The notes: generated from the sequence alone by a model not told the origin. DNA of 64,000 nt from Thermanaerothrix daxensis (GCF_001306145.1 NZ_LGKO01000002.1:558001-622000), one strand, 5' to 3'. Positions 49,035 to 56,872 are shown, counted from the stretch's first letter. A program made the numbers and translations.

Positions 49035-49990
49035 TGATGCTGGGACTGGTGCCGGTGGCCTGTGCGCCGTCGGGCTACTACGCGCCGGCGGATCCGGCGG
49101 CCTTGCGCTTGACCGCCCAAGCAGCCGAAGCGCTGGCCGGGCGGGTGGAAGAGAGCCTGGCGTCCACCCGCGCGGCGCAGGAAGAGCTCTTGCGGCAGAC
49201 GGCAGAGGCGGTGGCGCTCCAGGCCACCCAGCGCTACGAAGCCGAACAGCAGTTCTTCTCGACCGCCACGGCCAAGGCGGTGCAGGAGTCCATGCGCCTG
49301 ACCGAGATGGCGCGGAGCGCACAGGCGTTTCAGGGCACGGCGACCGCACAGGCGGTCATCCAGGAGCAGGAGCGGAGCGAGCGGCAGAAGCGTCTGGATG
49401 AAATCACGGCGATTGTGGTGCGGATACTGGGGGTGCTGGCGCTGATGAGCATGCTGGGAGTGTTGATCGGGCTGATGTGGCAGGCGGGTAAAGAGTGGGT
49501 CCGCTGGCAGAGTCAGCGCTGGCGTCTGGTGGAGAGCCGGGCGGGGACGCTGGTGATCCTGCCCGAGGGAGCGCCGCGGGTGCAGGTAGCGGTGGTGCGG
49601 GCAGATATGCTGCCGCCGCAAGGGGATGAAGATGAATTCGGCACGGAGTTGGCGGAGATCCCGTATTCGGTGAACGGTGAGGTGGTGGGCGCAATCCGCG
49701 CCGACTGGCGGGAAGAGCCACAGCGGCGGCTGGTCTTGCGGCTGCTGCGGGAAGCGATGCGGGTAGCCGGGCCGGGGAGCACACGGCTACCGGGCTGGCG
49801 GGAACTGGGCTGGAGCGCAGAGATGTGGAGTCGGGCCGTGGAGACGATCCGACCCTACGTGGAGACCAGCAGCGGGCGCTATGGGGGCACGTATCTGGTG
49901 GGGGGCTACACCTTGCATCGTCTGTATCAGGATGTTGGAGCGCGTAAGATTGCCCTCACCCCCTCCCCTGCCCCGAATGAGGAGGCGTAA
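49007..49990 (+). CDS. Membrane-anchored coiled-coil protein
   Basis: From the ATG at 49007 the protein is 327 residues. A signal-like N-terminus (ARVAAVMMLGLVPVACAPSG, with a Cys in a weak lipobox) is followed by a long Ala/Glu/Gln-rich helix (about residues 30-130), one membrane helix (VVRILGVLALMSMLGVLIGLMW) and a soluble C-terminal domain. Such architecture suits a structural part of a transfer or envelope apparatus. It overlaps the preceding gene by 28 bases. No family recognised. Confidence 0.65.
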   Translation: MGLARVAAVMMLGLVPVACAPSGYYAPADPAALRLTAQAAEALAGRVEESLASTRAAQEELLRQTAEAVALQATQRYEAEQQFFSTATAKAVQESMRLTEMARSAQAFQGTATAQAVIQEQERSERQKRLDEITAIVVRILGVLALMSMLGVLIGLMWQAGKEWVRWQSQRWRLVESRAGTLVILPEGAPRVQVAVVRADMLPPQGDEDEFGTELAEIPYSVNGEVVGAIRADWREEPQRRLVLRLLREAMRVAGPGSTRLPGWRELGWSAEMWSRAVETIRPYVETSSGRYGGTYLVGGYTLHRLYQDVGARKIALTPSPAPNEEA

Positions 49991-49992
49991 AT

Positions 49993-50050
49993 GTTCTGTC
50001 GAACGAACGAAGAACGAACCGGAACAAAGCAGAACGTTGGCGAACGAAAG
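49993..50050. repeat. Cluster of GAACGA-type repeats
   Basis: GAAC(G/C) occurs at least six times (50001, 50005, 50012, 50016, 50032, 50042) plus an inverted GTTC at 49994, in the leader of the next gene. A possible operator or protein-binding array for the winged-helix protein it precedes. Confidence 0.45.
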
Positions 50051-50062
50051 GAAAGCGGTGGC

Positions 50063-50344
50063 ATGAACGAAAACAACTTGACCCAAGACATTCGCTTCAA
50101 CCCGTATCGGGTGCGGCGGTTTGGGCTGTCGAGCACACAGGAAGCCAAGGCACTGTTGTATTTGGAACGCCATGGCGACACACCGCGGAAGGCTCTGTCG
50201 CGGGTATTCGACCTGCGCCTGGTGGAACGCCTGGCGGCGCTGGGACTGGTGGCTCAACGCGGCGATACCTACTGCCTTACCGAGAGTGGGAAAGCCGTGC
50301 TCCAAGGCTGCCTGGGAGAGGAACATGGGCGGGGTGTGGCGTAG
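50063..50344 (+). CDS. Small winged-helix-like protein
   Basis: From the ATG at 50063 the protein is 93 residues. It has the compact winged-helix pattern STQEAKALLYLERHGDTPRKALSRVFDLRLVERLAALGLVAQRGDTYCLTESGKAVLQGCLG, typical of small phage or plasmid regulators. An in-frame ATG at 49991 lies before the repeats and is less likely. Overlaps the next gene by 20 bases. Confidence 0.65.
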   Translation: MNENNLTQDIRFNPYRVRRFGLSSTQEAKALLYLERHGDTPRKALSRVFDLRLVERLAALGLVAQRGDTYCLTESGKAVLQGCLGEEHGRGVA

Positions 50345-50621
50345 GCGGATGCGGTTGTTTTTGCTCATCCGAAACGAAGACGTGTCGGGCGTCTCGGGTA
50401 CCGGGATTGTGGCCGAGGGGGTGGAGTTTTCGGATGGGACGGTGGCGATGCGCTGGCTGCGGCGTCCGTTCAGCGTGGCGTTTTACGGGTCAATCCGCGA
50501 TGTTGTCGCGGTGCACGGACATGGCGGGCGGACGCAGGTGAAGTGGTTGGGTGAAAATCATCACGAGCGAGGCGCGTGCTATGGACAGGAAGAAGCTCAC
50601 ATGGCGCGTCTATCGGATTGA
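50325..50621 (+). CDS. Small conserved phage/plasmid-type protein
   Basis: The 98-residue product begins MGGVWRRRMRLFLLIRNEDVSGVSGTGIVAEGVEFSDGTVAMRWLRRPFSVAFYGSIRDVVAVHGHGGRTQVKWL. The block from RNEDVSGVSGTG to HGHGG resembles a small protein family I have seen in phages and actinobacterial elements, of unknown function. GGGAGAGGA precedes the ATG. The C-terminal 25 residues overlap the next gene in another frame. Confidence 0.65.
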   Translation: MGGVWRRRMRLFLLIRNEDVSGVSGTGIVAEGVEFSDGTVAMRWLRRPFSVAFYGSIRDVVAVHGHGGRTQVKWLGENHHERGACYGQEEAHMARLSD

Positions 50622-50847
50622 GAGTGAGGAGGATCTCAAGCGGGCTCTGGCACAATACCACACGGTTACCGGGACGAACCCCGTGCGAGTGCGGATAAGT
50701 GAGCGGGTGTCGGGTGACCTGTTGAAGTGGGTAGAGCGGTTGGGGATTGAGGTCGTCAGAGCGAAGGATGTCCTACCGTGGGACGTATGGCTGACGGACG
50801 GGGCGGTGGTGACGGAGCAGTTGGCGTTGTTTGGAGGGATGCGATGA
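50581..50847 (+). CDS. Hypothetical protein, 88 residues
   Basis: Starts MDRKKLTWRVYRIESEEDLKRALAQYHTVTGTNPVRVRISERVSG and ends QLALFGGMR. A small alpha/beta protein of no family I recognise. GCGAGG lies upstream of the ATG at 50581; a GTG at 50551 is an alternative. Its stop overlaps the parA start (ATGA), so the two are translationally coupled. Confidence 0.55.
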   Translation: MDRKKLTWRVYRIESEEDLKRALAQYHTVTGTNPVRVRISERVSGDLLKWVERLGIEVVRAKDVLPWDVWLTDGAVVTEQLALFGGMR

Positions 50848-51620
50848 CGAAAGTGATCACGATAGCCAACCAGAAAGGCGGTGCGGGCAAGACAACCACC
50901 GTGCTCAACCTGGCGCATGGATTGGCGTTGAAGGGCAAGGAAGTGCTGATCCTCGATTTTGACCCGCAGGGTCAGAGTGCGAGTTACCTGGGACTGAAGC
51001 AGGAACCCGGGATTTTCTTTCTGCTGATGTCCTCGATCAAGCCGCTGGAAAAGAACGAGTTGATCCTGCTGCGCCAGCAAGTGCGTAGCACGGGCCGCCC
51101 ACGCTTGTGGATCATCCCGGGCAGTCAAGAAACAGCAGTGGCACAGAATTCCCTGGCAGCGCTAGACAAGCCGGTTTCATACATTCGGGACGCGATCCAG
51201 ATTTTTATGCGCAACGGGTTGGACTACATCGTGATGGATACCAGTCCCTCGCTGGGTGGACTGCAAGAGCGGGCAATCTGGGCAGCCGATTTTGTCATTG
51301 TGCCGGTTGCAATGGAATTCGGCTCACTGGAAGGACTAGACAAGACCTTAGGCATTATGAGGAATTTGAAAGAGAACAAGGGCTGGCGTGGGTCGCTGGC
51401 GGGGGTGTTGCCTACGTTCTATGATGACGTAACACGCGAAACGAAGAAGATCGAAGAAGATCTCAAGGCCGGGTTTGGTGATTTGGTGCTTTCACCGATT
51501 CATCGTGCCACGCTGTTTCGAGAGTGTATTGCAGAAGGACAAACGATATTTGAGAAAGCACCTGGAAGTCGCGCGGCTCAGGAATATGCGCGGCTAGTGG
51601 ATCAAGTCTTGAAATGGTAG
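50844..51620 (+). CDS. parA: ParA partition ATPase
   Basis: The 258-residue ATPase has the deviant Walker A NQKGGAGKTTT, Walker A' DFDPQGQSASYLG, Walker B YIVMDTSPSLGG and the C-terminal GSRAAQEYARLVDQVL segment. It is a small ParA without an N-terminal HTH, as in type Ib systems that pair with ribbon-helix-helix centromere binders. The next gene encodes such a protein. It differs clearly from the chemotaxis ParA at 39745. Confidence 0.93.
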   Translation: MTKVITIANQKGGAGKTTTVLNLAHGLALKGKEVLILDFDPQGQSASYLGLKQEPGIFFLLMSSIKPLEKNELILLRQQVRSTGRPRLWIIPGSQETAVAQNSLAALDKPVSYIRDAIQIFMRNGLDYIVMDTSPSLGGLQERAIWAADFVIVPVAMEFGSLEGLDKTLGIMRNLKENKGWRGSLAGVLPTFYDDVTRETKKIEEDLKAGFGDLVLSPIHRATLFRECIAEGQTIFEKAPGSRAAQEYARLVDQVLKW

Positions 51621-51631
51621 GGAGAACACCC

Positions 51632-52291
51632 ATGGCAGAGCGGAGAACGTTCTGGGCTGGAAAAGAGAGTGCACATCCCGAAACGAGTGACCAGGCTGCG
51701 CTTGAAGTGTCCATACCGCGGATCAACATGGTTGATCTGATGAGGGGGCCGAAAAAACGGCGCAATCGCACCTGGGAAAAGGCACATCGAGCCAAGACCT
51801 TTCGCAGTGTGCCCGAGGAGGTGAGCGTCAAGGTAGTGGCGATTGCCGACCAATTGGGTGTGACGGCGGATGAGGTTGCGCGGGCGTTTCTGGAATACGG
51901 GCTCTACTGCATGGAGCGGGAGACCTTGACGTTGCAGCCCAAGATCAAAGGGACGCGCATGACGCTTTACCCGCTGGACAGCGGGTGGACGAAGCAGCAT
52001 GGTTGGTTAGAAGAAGGATGGAACCCAGTCCCGAAGGTAGTGTCGAGCGAGAAACGCAAGCGCAAGCAGAAGGGGGAAGAGCCGCGGTTGTGGGATTCTC
52101 GGGTAGCCTATCGGTTGCCCGATGAGTTAGTCAAGCGGCTGAAAGAGAAAGCCGACAGGCACAATGTTCCTGTTGGGGAACTGGTTGGATTGCTGCTCAA
52201 ACACAGCGCAAACCGCTACGAACAGGGTATTCTACGGTTGATTCCCTATCCCAAGCAGGATGCACAGGCAAGGTGGGAGGAGAGGCAGTAA
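51632..52291 (+). CDS. Tandem ribbon-helix-helix protein, likely ParB-type centromere binder
   Basis: From the ATG at 51632 the protein is 219 residues. Two similar RHH-like units are visible: RAKTFRSVPEEVSVKVVAIADQLGVTADEVARAFLEYGLYCMERETLTLQP at about 53-105 and DSRVAYRLPDELVKRLKEKADRHNVPVGELVGLLLKHSANRYEQGILRLIPYP at about 155-210, joined by a basic linker. Its position after parA and before a phased repeat array at 52337-52417 fits a centromere-binding role. It has no ParB HTH domain. Confidence 0.75.
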   Translation: MAERRTFWAGKESAHPETSDQAALEVSIPRINMVDLMRGPKKRRNRTWEKAHRAKTFRSVPEEVSVKVVAIADQLGVTADEVARAFLEYGLYCMERETLTLQPKIKGTRMTLYPLDSGWTKQHGWLEEGWNPVPKVVSSEKRKRKQKGEEPRLWDSRVAYRLPDELVKRLKEKADRHNVPVGELVGLLLKHSANRYEQGILRLIPYPKQDAQARWEERQ

Positions 52292-52336
52292 AACATGGTC
52301 GAGAAAATTGCAATGAATTTTAGAGCCTCAAAAAGC

Positions 52337-52417
52337 AACGTCAGCGGTTTTGCTGACGTTCCGCTGACTTCCCGCTTACGTTCCGCTGACGTTGACGCTG
52401 ACAATGACGCTGACGTA
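52337..52417 (+). repeat. Phased GCTGACGTT repeat array, candidate centromere
   Basis: Six direct copies of GCTGACGTT or near variants start at 52352, 52363, 52374, 52385, 52397 and 52409, that is every 11-12 bases, about one helical turn. An inverted copy lies at 52337. Such phased arrays next to a parA-RHH pair are the usual centromere for partition, though an iteron-type origin or operator role is also possible. Confidence 0.75.
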
Positions 52418-52543
52418 GGCTTGCGTAGAAGCGCTACAAGCCCTCTGTTTTGGATGGGTGGCTATGTTTATATCCCCCTGGGAAAAAGCCCGCTCAGAAT
52501 GCGTCTAGAGCGGTTGTTATAACAAGTCATGAGGAGGTGGATT

Positions 52544-53599
52544 GTGAACCCTGAAACCAACCCGCACGATGACTTTGGCCCGATCCTGGATGGGGTCAGC
52601 ATACCCGACACGATCATCCTGCCGCCGGAGGTGGTGCAGTTGCTGCCCTGGATGAGCCTGGCCGAACTGAAAGTGGTCATTGCCGCCATTGCCCGCCTGA
52701 TGCAGGTGGGAGCCGGGGAACCGATCACCCTATCGGAGTTTCAGCAGATGACCGGGCTGGATCGCAAATCCGTGCTGTCCGGCATTGAGCGGGCGATGAG
52801 GCGTGGGCTGCTCATCCGCTACGAGATCACCGGCTACCGCGGCCACATCATGCATGTTTACGAACTCAAGCCGCGGTTTATCGGTGGAAAAACTCCCGAT
52901 TTTATCGGTGGAATTTTTCCACCGATTGCGCCTATTAAAGCAAAGCAAAGCAAAGATGATGTTGTTGTTAATCTAGATTCAGAATCAACAACAAGCTTTG
53001 CTTTGCTTAACTTAAGCGCGGGCGCAAAAAATTCGCAAAAAACGCCCGAAAATGCGTCAAAAAACGGGCTTTTTTTGCGTTTGCGCAAAATCGGAATTTA
53101 CACCAAAACGGCGCAGTTTTTGTTAGAGCACTATCCCGCGGAGCGGATTGAAAAGTTTCTCGAAATCTACCCGTTGGCCGTGCGGGTAGGGCGGGCCGAC
53201 GGCGTGGGTTGGTTGGTCAAGGCAATCAGCGATCCGACCTGGGACCCGGACCTGGAGCGTGAAGACCTGGAACAGCGACAGGCACAGCGTGACGGCGATT
53301 CTGAGCAGCATGAACCTGAATTACGGGCAAACAACAAGCACCCACTGCCCAAGCGTGTGCTGGATGCCTTACGGGAGATCGGCTGGAACGGGAGCACGGC
53401 AGAGTTGGAGGGGTATTACCGCACCAACCGGCGGCAGTTCAACGCCTGGCTGGCCTGGGCGAAGCAACAGCCCCGCGAGTATGCCGCGGCGCGTTTGCTC
53501 AACGGCTTGCGCTCCGGGATGAACGCACCCAAGACGCAGGGAGATGGCGATCCACATCGCTACCTGGAGGGGCCGTATGGCGAATTCATTCAGCACTAG
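52544..53599 (+). CDS. Replication initiator-like protein with winged-helix N-terminus
   Basis: The GTG at 52544 has GGAGG 6 bases upstream, giving 351 residues. The N-terminal part (ILPPEVVQLLPWMSLAELKVVIAAIARLMQVGAGEPITLSEFQQMTGLDRKSVLSGIERAMRRGLLIRYEITGYRGHIMHVYELK) is a winged-helix domain like those of plasmid Rep and DnaD-type proteins. The middle, encoded by an AT-rich repeat-bearing segment, is low complexity; the C-terminal domain carries IEKFLEIYPLAVRVGRADGVGWLVKAI. Call rests on the domain, the parAB neighbours and the embedded repeats. Confidence 0.65.
   Translation: MNPETNPHDDFGPILDGVSIPDTIILPPEVVQLLPWMSLAELKVVIAAIARLMQVGAGEPITLSEFQQMTGLDRKSVLSGIERAMRRGLLIRYEITGYRGHIMHVYELKPRFIGGKTPDFIGGIFPPIAPIKAKQSKDDVVVNLDSESTTSFALLNLSAGAKNSQKTPENASKNGLFLRLRKIGIYTKTAQFLLEHYPAERIEKFLEIYPLAVRVGRADGVGWLVKAISDPTWDPDLEREDLEQRQAQRDGDSEQHEPELRANNKHPLPKRVLDALREIGWNGSTAELEGYYRTNRRQFNAWLAWAKQQPREYAAARLLNGLRSGMNAPKTQGDGDPHRYLEGPYGEFIQH
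52877..53010. repeat. AT-rich repeats and cruciform inside the Rep-like gene
   Basis: ATCGGTGGAA occurs at 52880 and 52904 and inverted at 52917. Then a long inverted repeat spans 52935-53010: TTAAAGCAAAGCAAAGC and its near-complement on the far side, with inner TTGTTGTT/AACAACAA arms. This is in an otherwise GC-rich gene and looks like an origin of replication placed within the Rep coding sequence, as in some RepA_N plasmids. Confidence 0.7.
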
Positions 53600-54026
53600 T
53601 CCTGACCTGACCTCTGCCGAACGCAAACTGCTGGATCGGCTGATCCTGGTGGCGCGGATCGTCCTGCGGCACTTGGGGCCGGGACATCCCGAAAGCGCCT
53701 ATCACCTGGCGCTGGTGCAAGCGCTCCAGCGGGGCAAGTTTCGCTTTCGAAGCAAACCCGAACTGCACCTGCGTTACCAAGGGCAGGTGGTGGCCACCTA
53801 CGTGCCCGACTTCATCGTGTGGCAGGGCGAGGCGGCGGTGATCGTGGAGTGCAAGGCGGCCGAGGACTTTGCCCAGGCCGACTTTGACCAGGTGCGCAAC
53901 TATCTCTCGCTCTACCACGGGCGGGCGGTGGGCTTGCTACTGGGCTTTGGCGGCAAACGCCTGGCCTTTCGGCGGGTAACAATGGCGCGTAAGCGGCAGA
54001 TGATCAAGCGTGAGGAGGTGGGATGA
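53577..54026 (+). CDS. GxxExxY family nuclease-fold protein
   Basis: From the ATG at 53577 (GGAGG 6 bases upstream) the protein is 149 residues. It has GPGHPESAYHLALVQALQRGKFRFRSKPELHLRYQGQVVATYVPDFIVWQGEAAVIVECKAAEDFAQADFDQVRNYLSLYHGRAVGLLLGFGGKRLAFRRV, the GxxExxY pattern with PD and ExK residues of the PDDEXK fold. These occur widely in mobile elements; function unknown. It overlaps the Rep-like gene by 23 bases and the next gene by 4. Confidence 0.8.
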   Translation: MANSFSTSPDLTSAERKLLDRLILVARIVLRHLGPGHPESAYHLALVQALQRGKFRFRSKPELHLRYQGQVVATYVPDFIVWQGEAAVIVECKAAEDFAQADFDQVRNYLSLYHGRAVGLLLGFGGKRLAFRRVTMARKRQMIKREEVG

Positions 54027-54451
54027 GATACGGCAATCAGGTGATCCTGGACGGGCAGGTGAGCCTGAGGCGGGTGTATGGCCTGGAAGGGGCGATAGCC
54101 CTGGAACTGACGATCACCACCGACCTGGCGGCGCTGGGGGGTGTGCACCGGGTGGTGGTGACACAGGAGCGGCTGGCGCTGGAAGCGCTGGCGTTCCTGC
54201 TGGTGGCATATGCCCACGGCGAGGGACTGCACGCCACGATCTACGGCTGGCTGTATTCGGGCGTAGATCAGGCGCACGTGGTGGCCTCGCAGATGGCGTT
54301 TCATGTGACGCCGCCGCACAGAGAGCAGGCGGTGAGCGTCCTGCGGGCGTTGGAGACGGGGTACCGGGCGCAGGGCGTGCTCCCGGCGGTGGTGGCGGTG
54401 AACGGGTACCGGGTGCGGGTGAGCGAGGTGGTGGGGGATGCGGCGGCCTAG
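54023..54451 (+). CDS. Divergent OB-fold, SSB-like protein
   Basis: The 142-residue product (VILDGQVSLRRVYGLEGAIALELTITTDLAALGGVHRVVVTQERLALEALAFLLVAYAHGEGLHATIYGWLYSGVDQAHVVASQMAFHVT) follows the SSB pattern of strands and an A-lA-x5-L-x3-G helix-strand element before a G-W-L strand, but lacks the acidic tail. The element already encodes a normal SSB at 47451. The assignment is from pattern only. Confidence 0.5.
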   Translation: MRYGNQVILDGQVSLRRVYGLEGAIALELTITTDLAALGGVHRVVVTQERLALEALAFLLVAYAHGEGLHATIYGWLYSGVDQAHVVASQMAFHVTPPHREQAVSVLRALETGYRAQGVLPAVVAVNGYRVRVSEVVGDAAA

Positions 54452-54554
54452 CGGCCTTGGGGATGGCCTAGCGGCCCGGCGCGGCGGCACAGAGCGCCTT
54501 GCGCCCCGTCACCGCTTGACGCCTAGCGGCGTCTGCGCTCTTGGCCTAGCGGCC
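54445..54554. repeat. Four GCCTAGCGGC palindromic repeats in a gene-free spacer
   Basis: Copies start at 54445, 54465, 54520 and 54543; three are GGCCTAGCGGCC and the third is CGCCTAGCGGCG, so the outer bases change together and keep pairing. They lie in the 183-base spacer before the next gene. The compensatory change argues for a dyad that is bound or folded, such as operators or a transfer or termination site. Confidence 0.6.
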
Positions 54555-54634
54555 GGCGTTCGGGGGCGCTGCGGCGCAGGGGTGCCTTGGAGCGGGCGTA
54601 GCCGCCCGCAGAAACTTGGACTGCGGAGGTGAGA

Positions 54635-55213
54635 ATGCCTGAGTGGTGGGAAGGCTTGCGGTTTGACGACCTGGAAGACGAGTTAGACCTGGTGCGGATG
54701 ACGCGGGAAGAGGTGCTGAAGCGCTACGGCGTCCTGGAAATGCACTACCGCGCCAAACTCATCCGCGAACGGGTGCTGACGCCGGAGGTGCTGAAAGACA
54801 TGATTACCCGGCTCTTGGCCATGCCTGACGGCGTAAGAGGCGGGCGGTTGGTGTGGGACAAACTGGTGGCGCTGGTGCCGTTTGAAGGGCATGGGTTTGA
54901 TCGCTTTGACGTGCAGAACGCGGCGTTGGAAAACCTGCGGGACGAGACGTGGCGGTATGAGTTTATGAGTTCGGCCTGGTGGTGGCGTCTGCGCTGTGTG
55001 CACGGGATCGAGGATCCGACGGCGTGGATCGCGGCGCAGAAAGCACGGGGCGAAAGGGGCTGGGGCAGGCGGGTGCTGACGATGGCGTTCGGCAGGACGG
55101 ATCTGCCGTTGGTGAATGCGTATCGGCTTGCGGCCAAGTGTGAGCGGGTACTGCAAGAGCGGGAGCGGCAGAAACTTGGACGAGATCGTGATACTGAACA
55201 AACCGAGGAGTGA
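54635..55213 (+). CDS. Hypothetical protein, 192 residues
   Basis: ATG with GGAGG 5 bases upstream. Sequence: MPEWWEGLRFDDLEDELDLVRMTREEVLKRYGVLEMHYRAKLIRERVLTPEVLKDMITRLLAMPDGVRGGRLVWDKLVALVPFEGHGFDRFDVQNAALENLRDETWRYEFMSSAWWWRLRCVHGIEDPTAWIAAQKARGERGWGRRVL and a basic helical end. No motif I recognise. Tail is charged. It is followed by a small membrane protein gene 4 bases on. Confidence 0.55.
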   Translation: MPEWWEGLRFDDLEDELDLVRMTREEVLKRYGVLEMHYRAKLIRERVLTPEVLKDMITRLLAMPDGVRGGRLVWDKLVALVPFEGHGFDRFDVQNAALENLRDETWRYEFMSSAWWWRLRCVHGIEDPTAWIAAQKARGERGWGRRVLTMAFGRTDLPLVNAYRLAAKCERVLQERERQKLGRDRDTEQTEE

Positions 55214-55217
55214 GATC

Positions 55218-55517
55218 ATGAGCGAAACCGGTATGACGACCACAACCAACCGCGCCGGCGTTGTGAGCCTGATCCTGGCGGCGCTGGCGGGTGCATTTGT
55301 TTGCTTGACGAGTGTTGCGATAGGCCCGGGCATGGTGCTGCTGCTTGACCTGCCCGCCCTGCTGATGAGCCTGGGAGCGGTGATCGCAGGGGTCTTGGGC
55401 TTGCGCCAACCCACACGCCGCTGGATGGCGATTGTCGGTCTGATCTTGGGCGGCCTGTTGTTCCTGGGCGCTCTGTGCACGGCAGCCGCCGTGCCGCTGG
55501 TGTTGACACAAAGTTGA
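55218..55517 (+). CDS. Small membrane protein, DUF4190-like
   Basis: From the ATG at 55218 (GAGTGAGATC upstream) the protein is 99 residues with a Thr-rich start and three hydrophobic helices (VVSLILAALAGAFVCLTSV, MVLLLDLPALLMSLGAVIAGVLGL, WMAIVGLILGGLLFLGALCTAAAVPLVL). The GxxLGxxxLxxP-type layout and small size resemble DUF4190 proteins. A longer upstream frame lies within the previous gene and is atypical. Confidence 0.6.
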   Translation: MSETGMTTTTNRAGVVSLILAALAGAFVCLTSVAIGPGMVLLLDLPALLMSLGAVIAGVLGLRQPTRRWMAIVGLILGGLLFLGALCTAAAVPLVLTQS

Positions 55518-55533
55518 CATGGGGAGGTGAAGC

Positions 55534-56406
55534 ATGTTTGACGCATTTGCGGCATGGCTACGGGAACAGGATCGCAGTGCGGTGACGATCCGCGGGTACC
55601 TGAGCGACCTGGCGCGGTTTGCGGCGTGGTTTCGGCTGACGCACGGGCAAGACCTCGCGCCGGGGGAGATCACGCCGGCGGATGTGCGGGAGTATCGGGG
55701 ATGGCTGCAGGCGGTGCAGAAGGCAAGCGCGGCCACGGTGCGGCGCCGCCTGATGGCGCTGCGCGCCTACTGCCGCTGGGCGGTGCAGGCGGGGTATCTG
55801 GCCGCCGACCCGACCGCGGCGGTCAAGGCGCCGCGGGAGACCGAACTTTCGCCGCGCTGGCTGACGAAGCAGGAGCAGTGGCGGCTGGTGCGGGAAGCCG
55901 AGCGCGGGATGAACGCGGCGGATACACCGACCCGGCGCTACCAGGCGGTGCGGGACTGGGCGCTGCTGGTTATGCTTCTGCACACGGGACTGCGGGTGAG
56001 CGAGGCGGCGGCGTTGGAGGTGGGGGACGTGCAGATGGGGGAGCGATCGGGGTGGTTGCTGGTGCGTGGGGGGAAGGGGAGCAAGAACCGCAAAGTGCCG
56101 TTGAACGCCGAGGCGCGGCAGGCGCTGACGGCCTGGCTGGGCGTGCGCGGGGAGCAGGGGGGCGCGCTGTTTGGGCTGTCGGCGCGGCGGATGCAGGGGG
56201 TGATGGCGGCGCTGGGACGGCGGGCGGGGGTGGCGGTGCACCCGCATACCCTGCGGCACACACTGGCGAAGAACCTGGTGGACGCGGGGGTGGGCTTGCA
56301 TGAGGTGGCGGCGCTGTTAGGGCACAGCAGTCTGAACACCACGCGGGTGTATGTGACGCCCGGCGAGCGGGATTTGGAGCAGGCGGTGAAGCGGTTGGAG
56401 GGGTGA
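55534..56406 (+). CDS. XerC/XerD-type tyrosine recombinase
   Basis: The 290-residue protein has an N-terminal SAM-like core-binding domain (MFDAFAAWLREQDRSAVTIRGYLSDLARFAAWFRLTHG) and a catalytic domain with all the conserved residues: Arg in HTGLRVSEAA, Lys in GGKGSKNR, His-x2-Arg in HTLRHTLAKNL, His in LLGHSS and Tyr in TTRVYVTP. It may integrate the element, resolve dimers of a replicon, or both. It is inside the element, not beside tRNA-Lys, so an integrase role at that site is unproven. Confidence 0.92.
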   Translation: MFDAFAAWLREQDRSAVTIRGYLSDLARFAAWFRLTHGQDLAPGEITPADVREYRGWLQAVQKASAATVRRRLMALRAYCRWAVQAGYLAADPTAAVKAPRETELSPRWLTKQEQWRLVREAERGMNAADTPTRRYQAVRDWALLVMLLHTGLRVSEAAALEVGDVQMGERSGWLLVRGGKGSKNRKVPLNAEARQALTAWLGVRGEQGGALFGLSARRMQGVMAALGRRAGVAVHPHTLRHTLAKNLVDAGVGLHEVAALLGHSSLNTTRVYVTPGERDLEQAVKRLEG

Positions 56407-56407
56407 G

Positions 56408-56872
56408 ATGATCATGGCGTTTCGCAAACACGACTACGATCTGGACGACTTTGAGCGGTGTGAAGAGCACGGTTGTCCGCTGGTGCAGGTGGCGGAGAAT
56501 GTCGAACCGGAGTGCCTGGTCGAATGGGTGGCCGAACGGGTGGCGGGGCGGCGGGTGGTGGACGTGGTTCCGCCGAGCACAGATCCTGCCGATTACCCGC
56601 ACCCGGCGCTGGTGCTGGAAGGGGGGATGATCTTACCGGTGGTCAAGGCGCTGGACACGGGGACGGGCAAGGCGGCGGAGATGAATTTGTCCCTCACGGG
56701 TTGGGCGGTGAACGAGGTGGCTTACGTGGTGAGCGAGGGGCCGGGCGGGCGTATGGAATACGTCACGGTGGTGATTGCAGATGGTCAGCATGCGCCGATC
56801 CTGGCCGGGCTGAACCTGGACATCCTGATCTACCTGCTGGAAGATGCGCAGTTTCGGCGCATTGAGCCGTGA
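56408..56872 (+). CDS. Hypothetical protein, 154 residues
   Basis: Acidic N-terminus (MAFRKHDYDLDDFERCEEHGCPLVQVAENVEPECLVEWVAERVAGRRVVDVVPPSTDP) and a beta-rich second half (LVLEGGMILPVVKALDTGTGKAAEMNLSLTGWAVNEVAYVVSEGPGGRMEYVTVVIADGQHAPILAGLNLDILIYLLED). Two Cys occur near the start. No family recognised. One base separates it from the recombinase stop. Confidence 0.55.
   Translation: MIMAFRKHDYDLDDFERCEEHGCPLVQVAENVEPECLVEWVAERVAGRRVVDVVPPSTDPADYPHPALVLEGGMILPVVKALDTGTGKAAEMNLSLTGWAVNEVAYVVSEGPGGRMEYVTVVIADGQHAPILAGLNLDILIYLLEDAQFRRIEP

Noticed and set aside
48800-49621. Minus-strand frame of 273 residues
   Set aside because: His/Arg/Pro-rich shadow of the GC-rich plus-strand genes.
52295-52522. 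Plus-strand frame of 75 residues over the phased repeats
   Set aside because: Its Asp/Ala/Val repeats come directly from the GCTGACGTT array, and no ribosome site or domain supports it.
55558-56301. Minus and alternative-frame plus ORFs over the tyrosine recombinase
   Set aside because: The recombinase frame has all catalytic residues; the others are compositional shadows.
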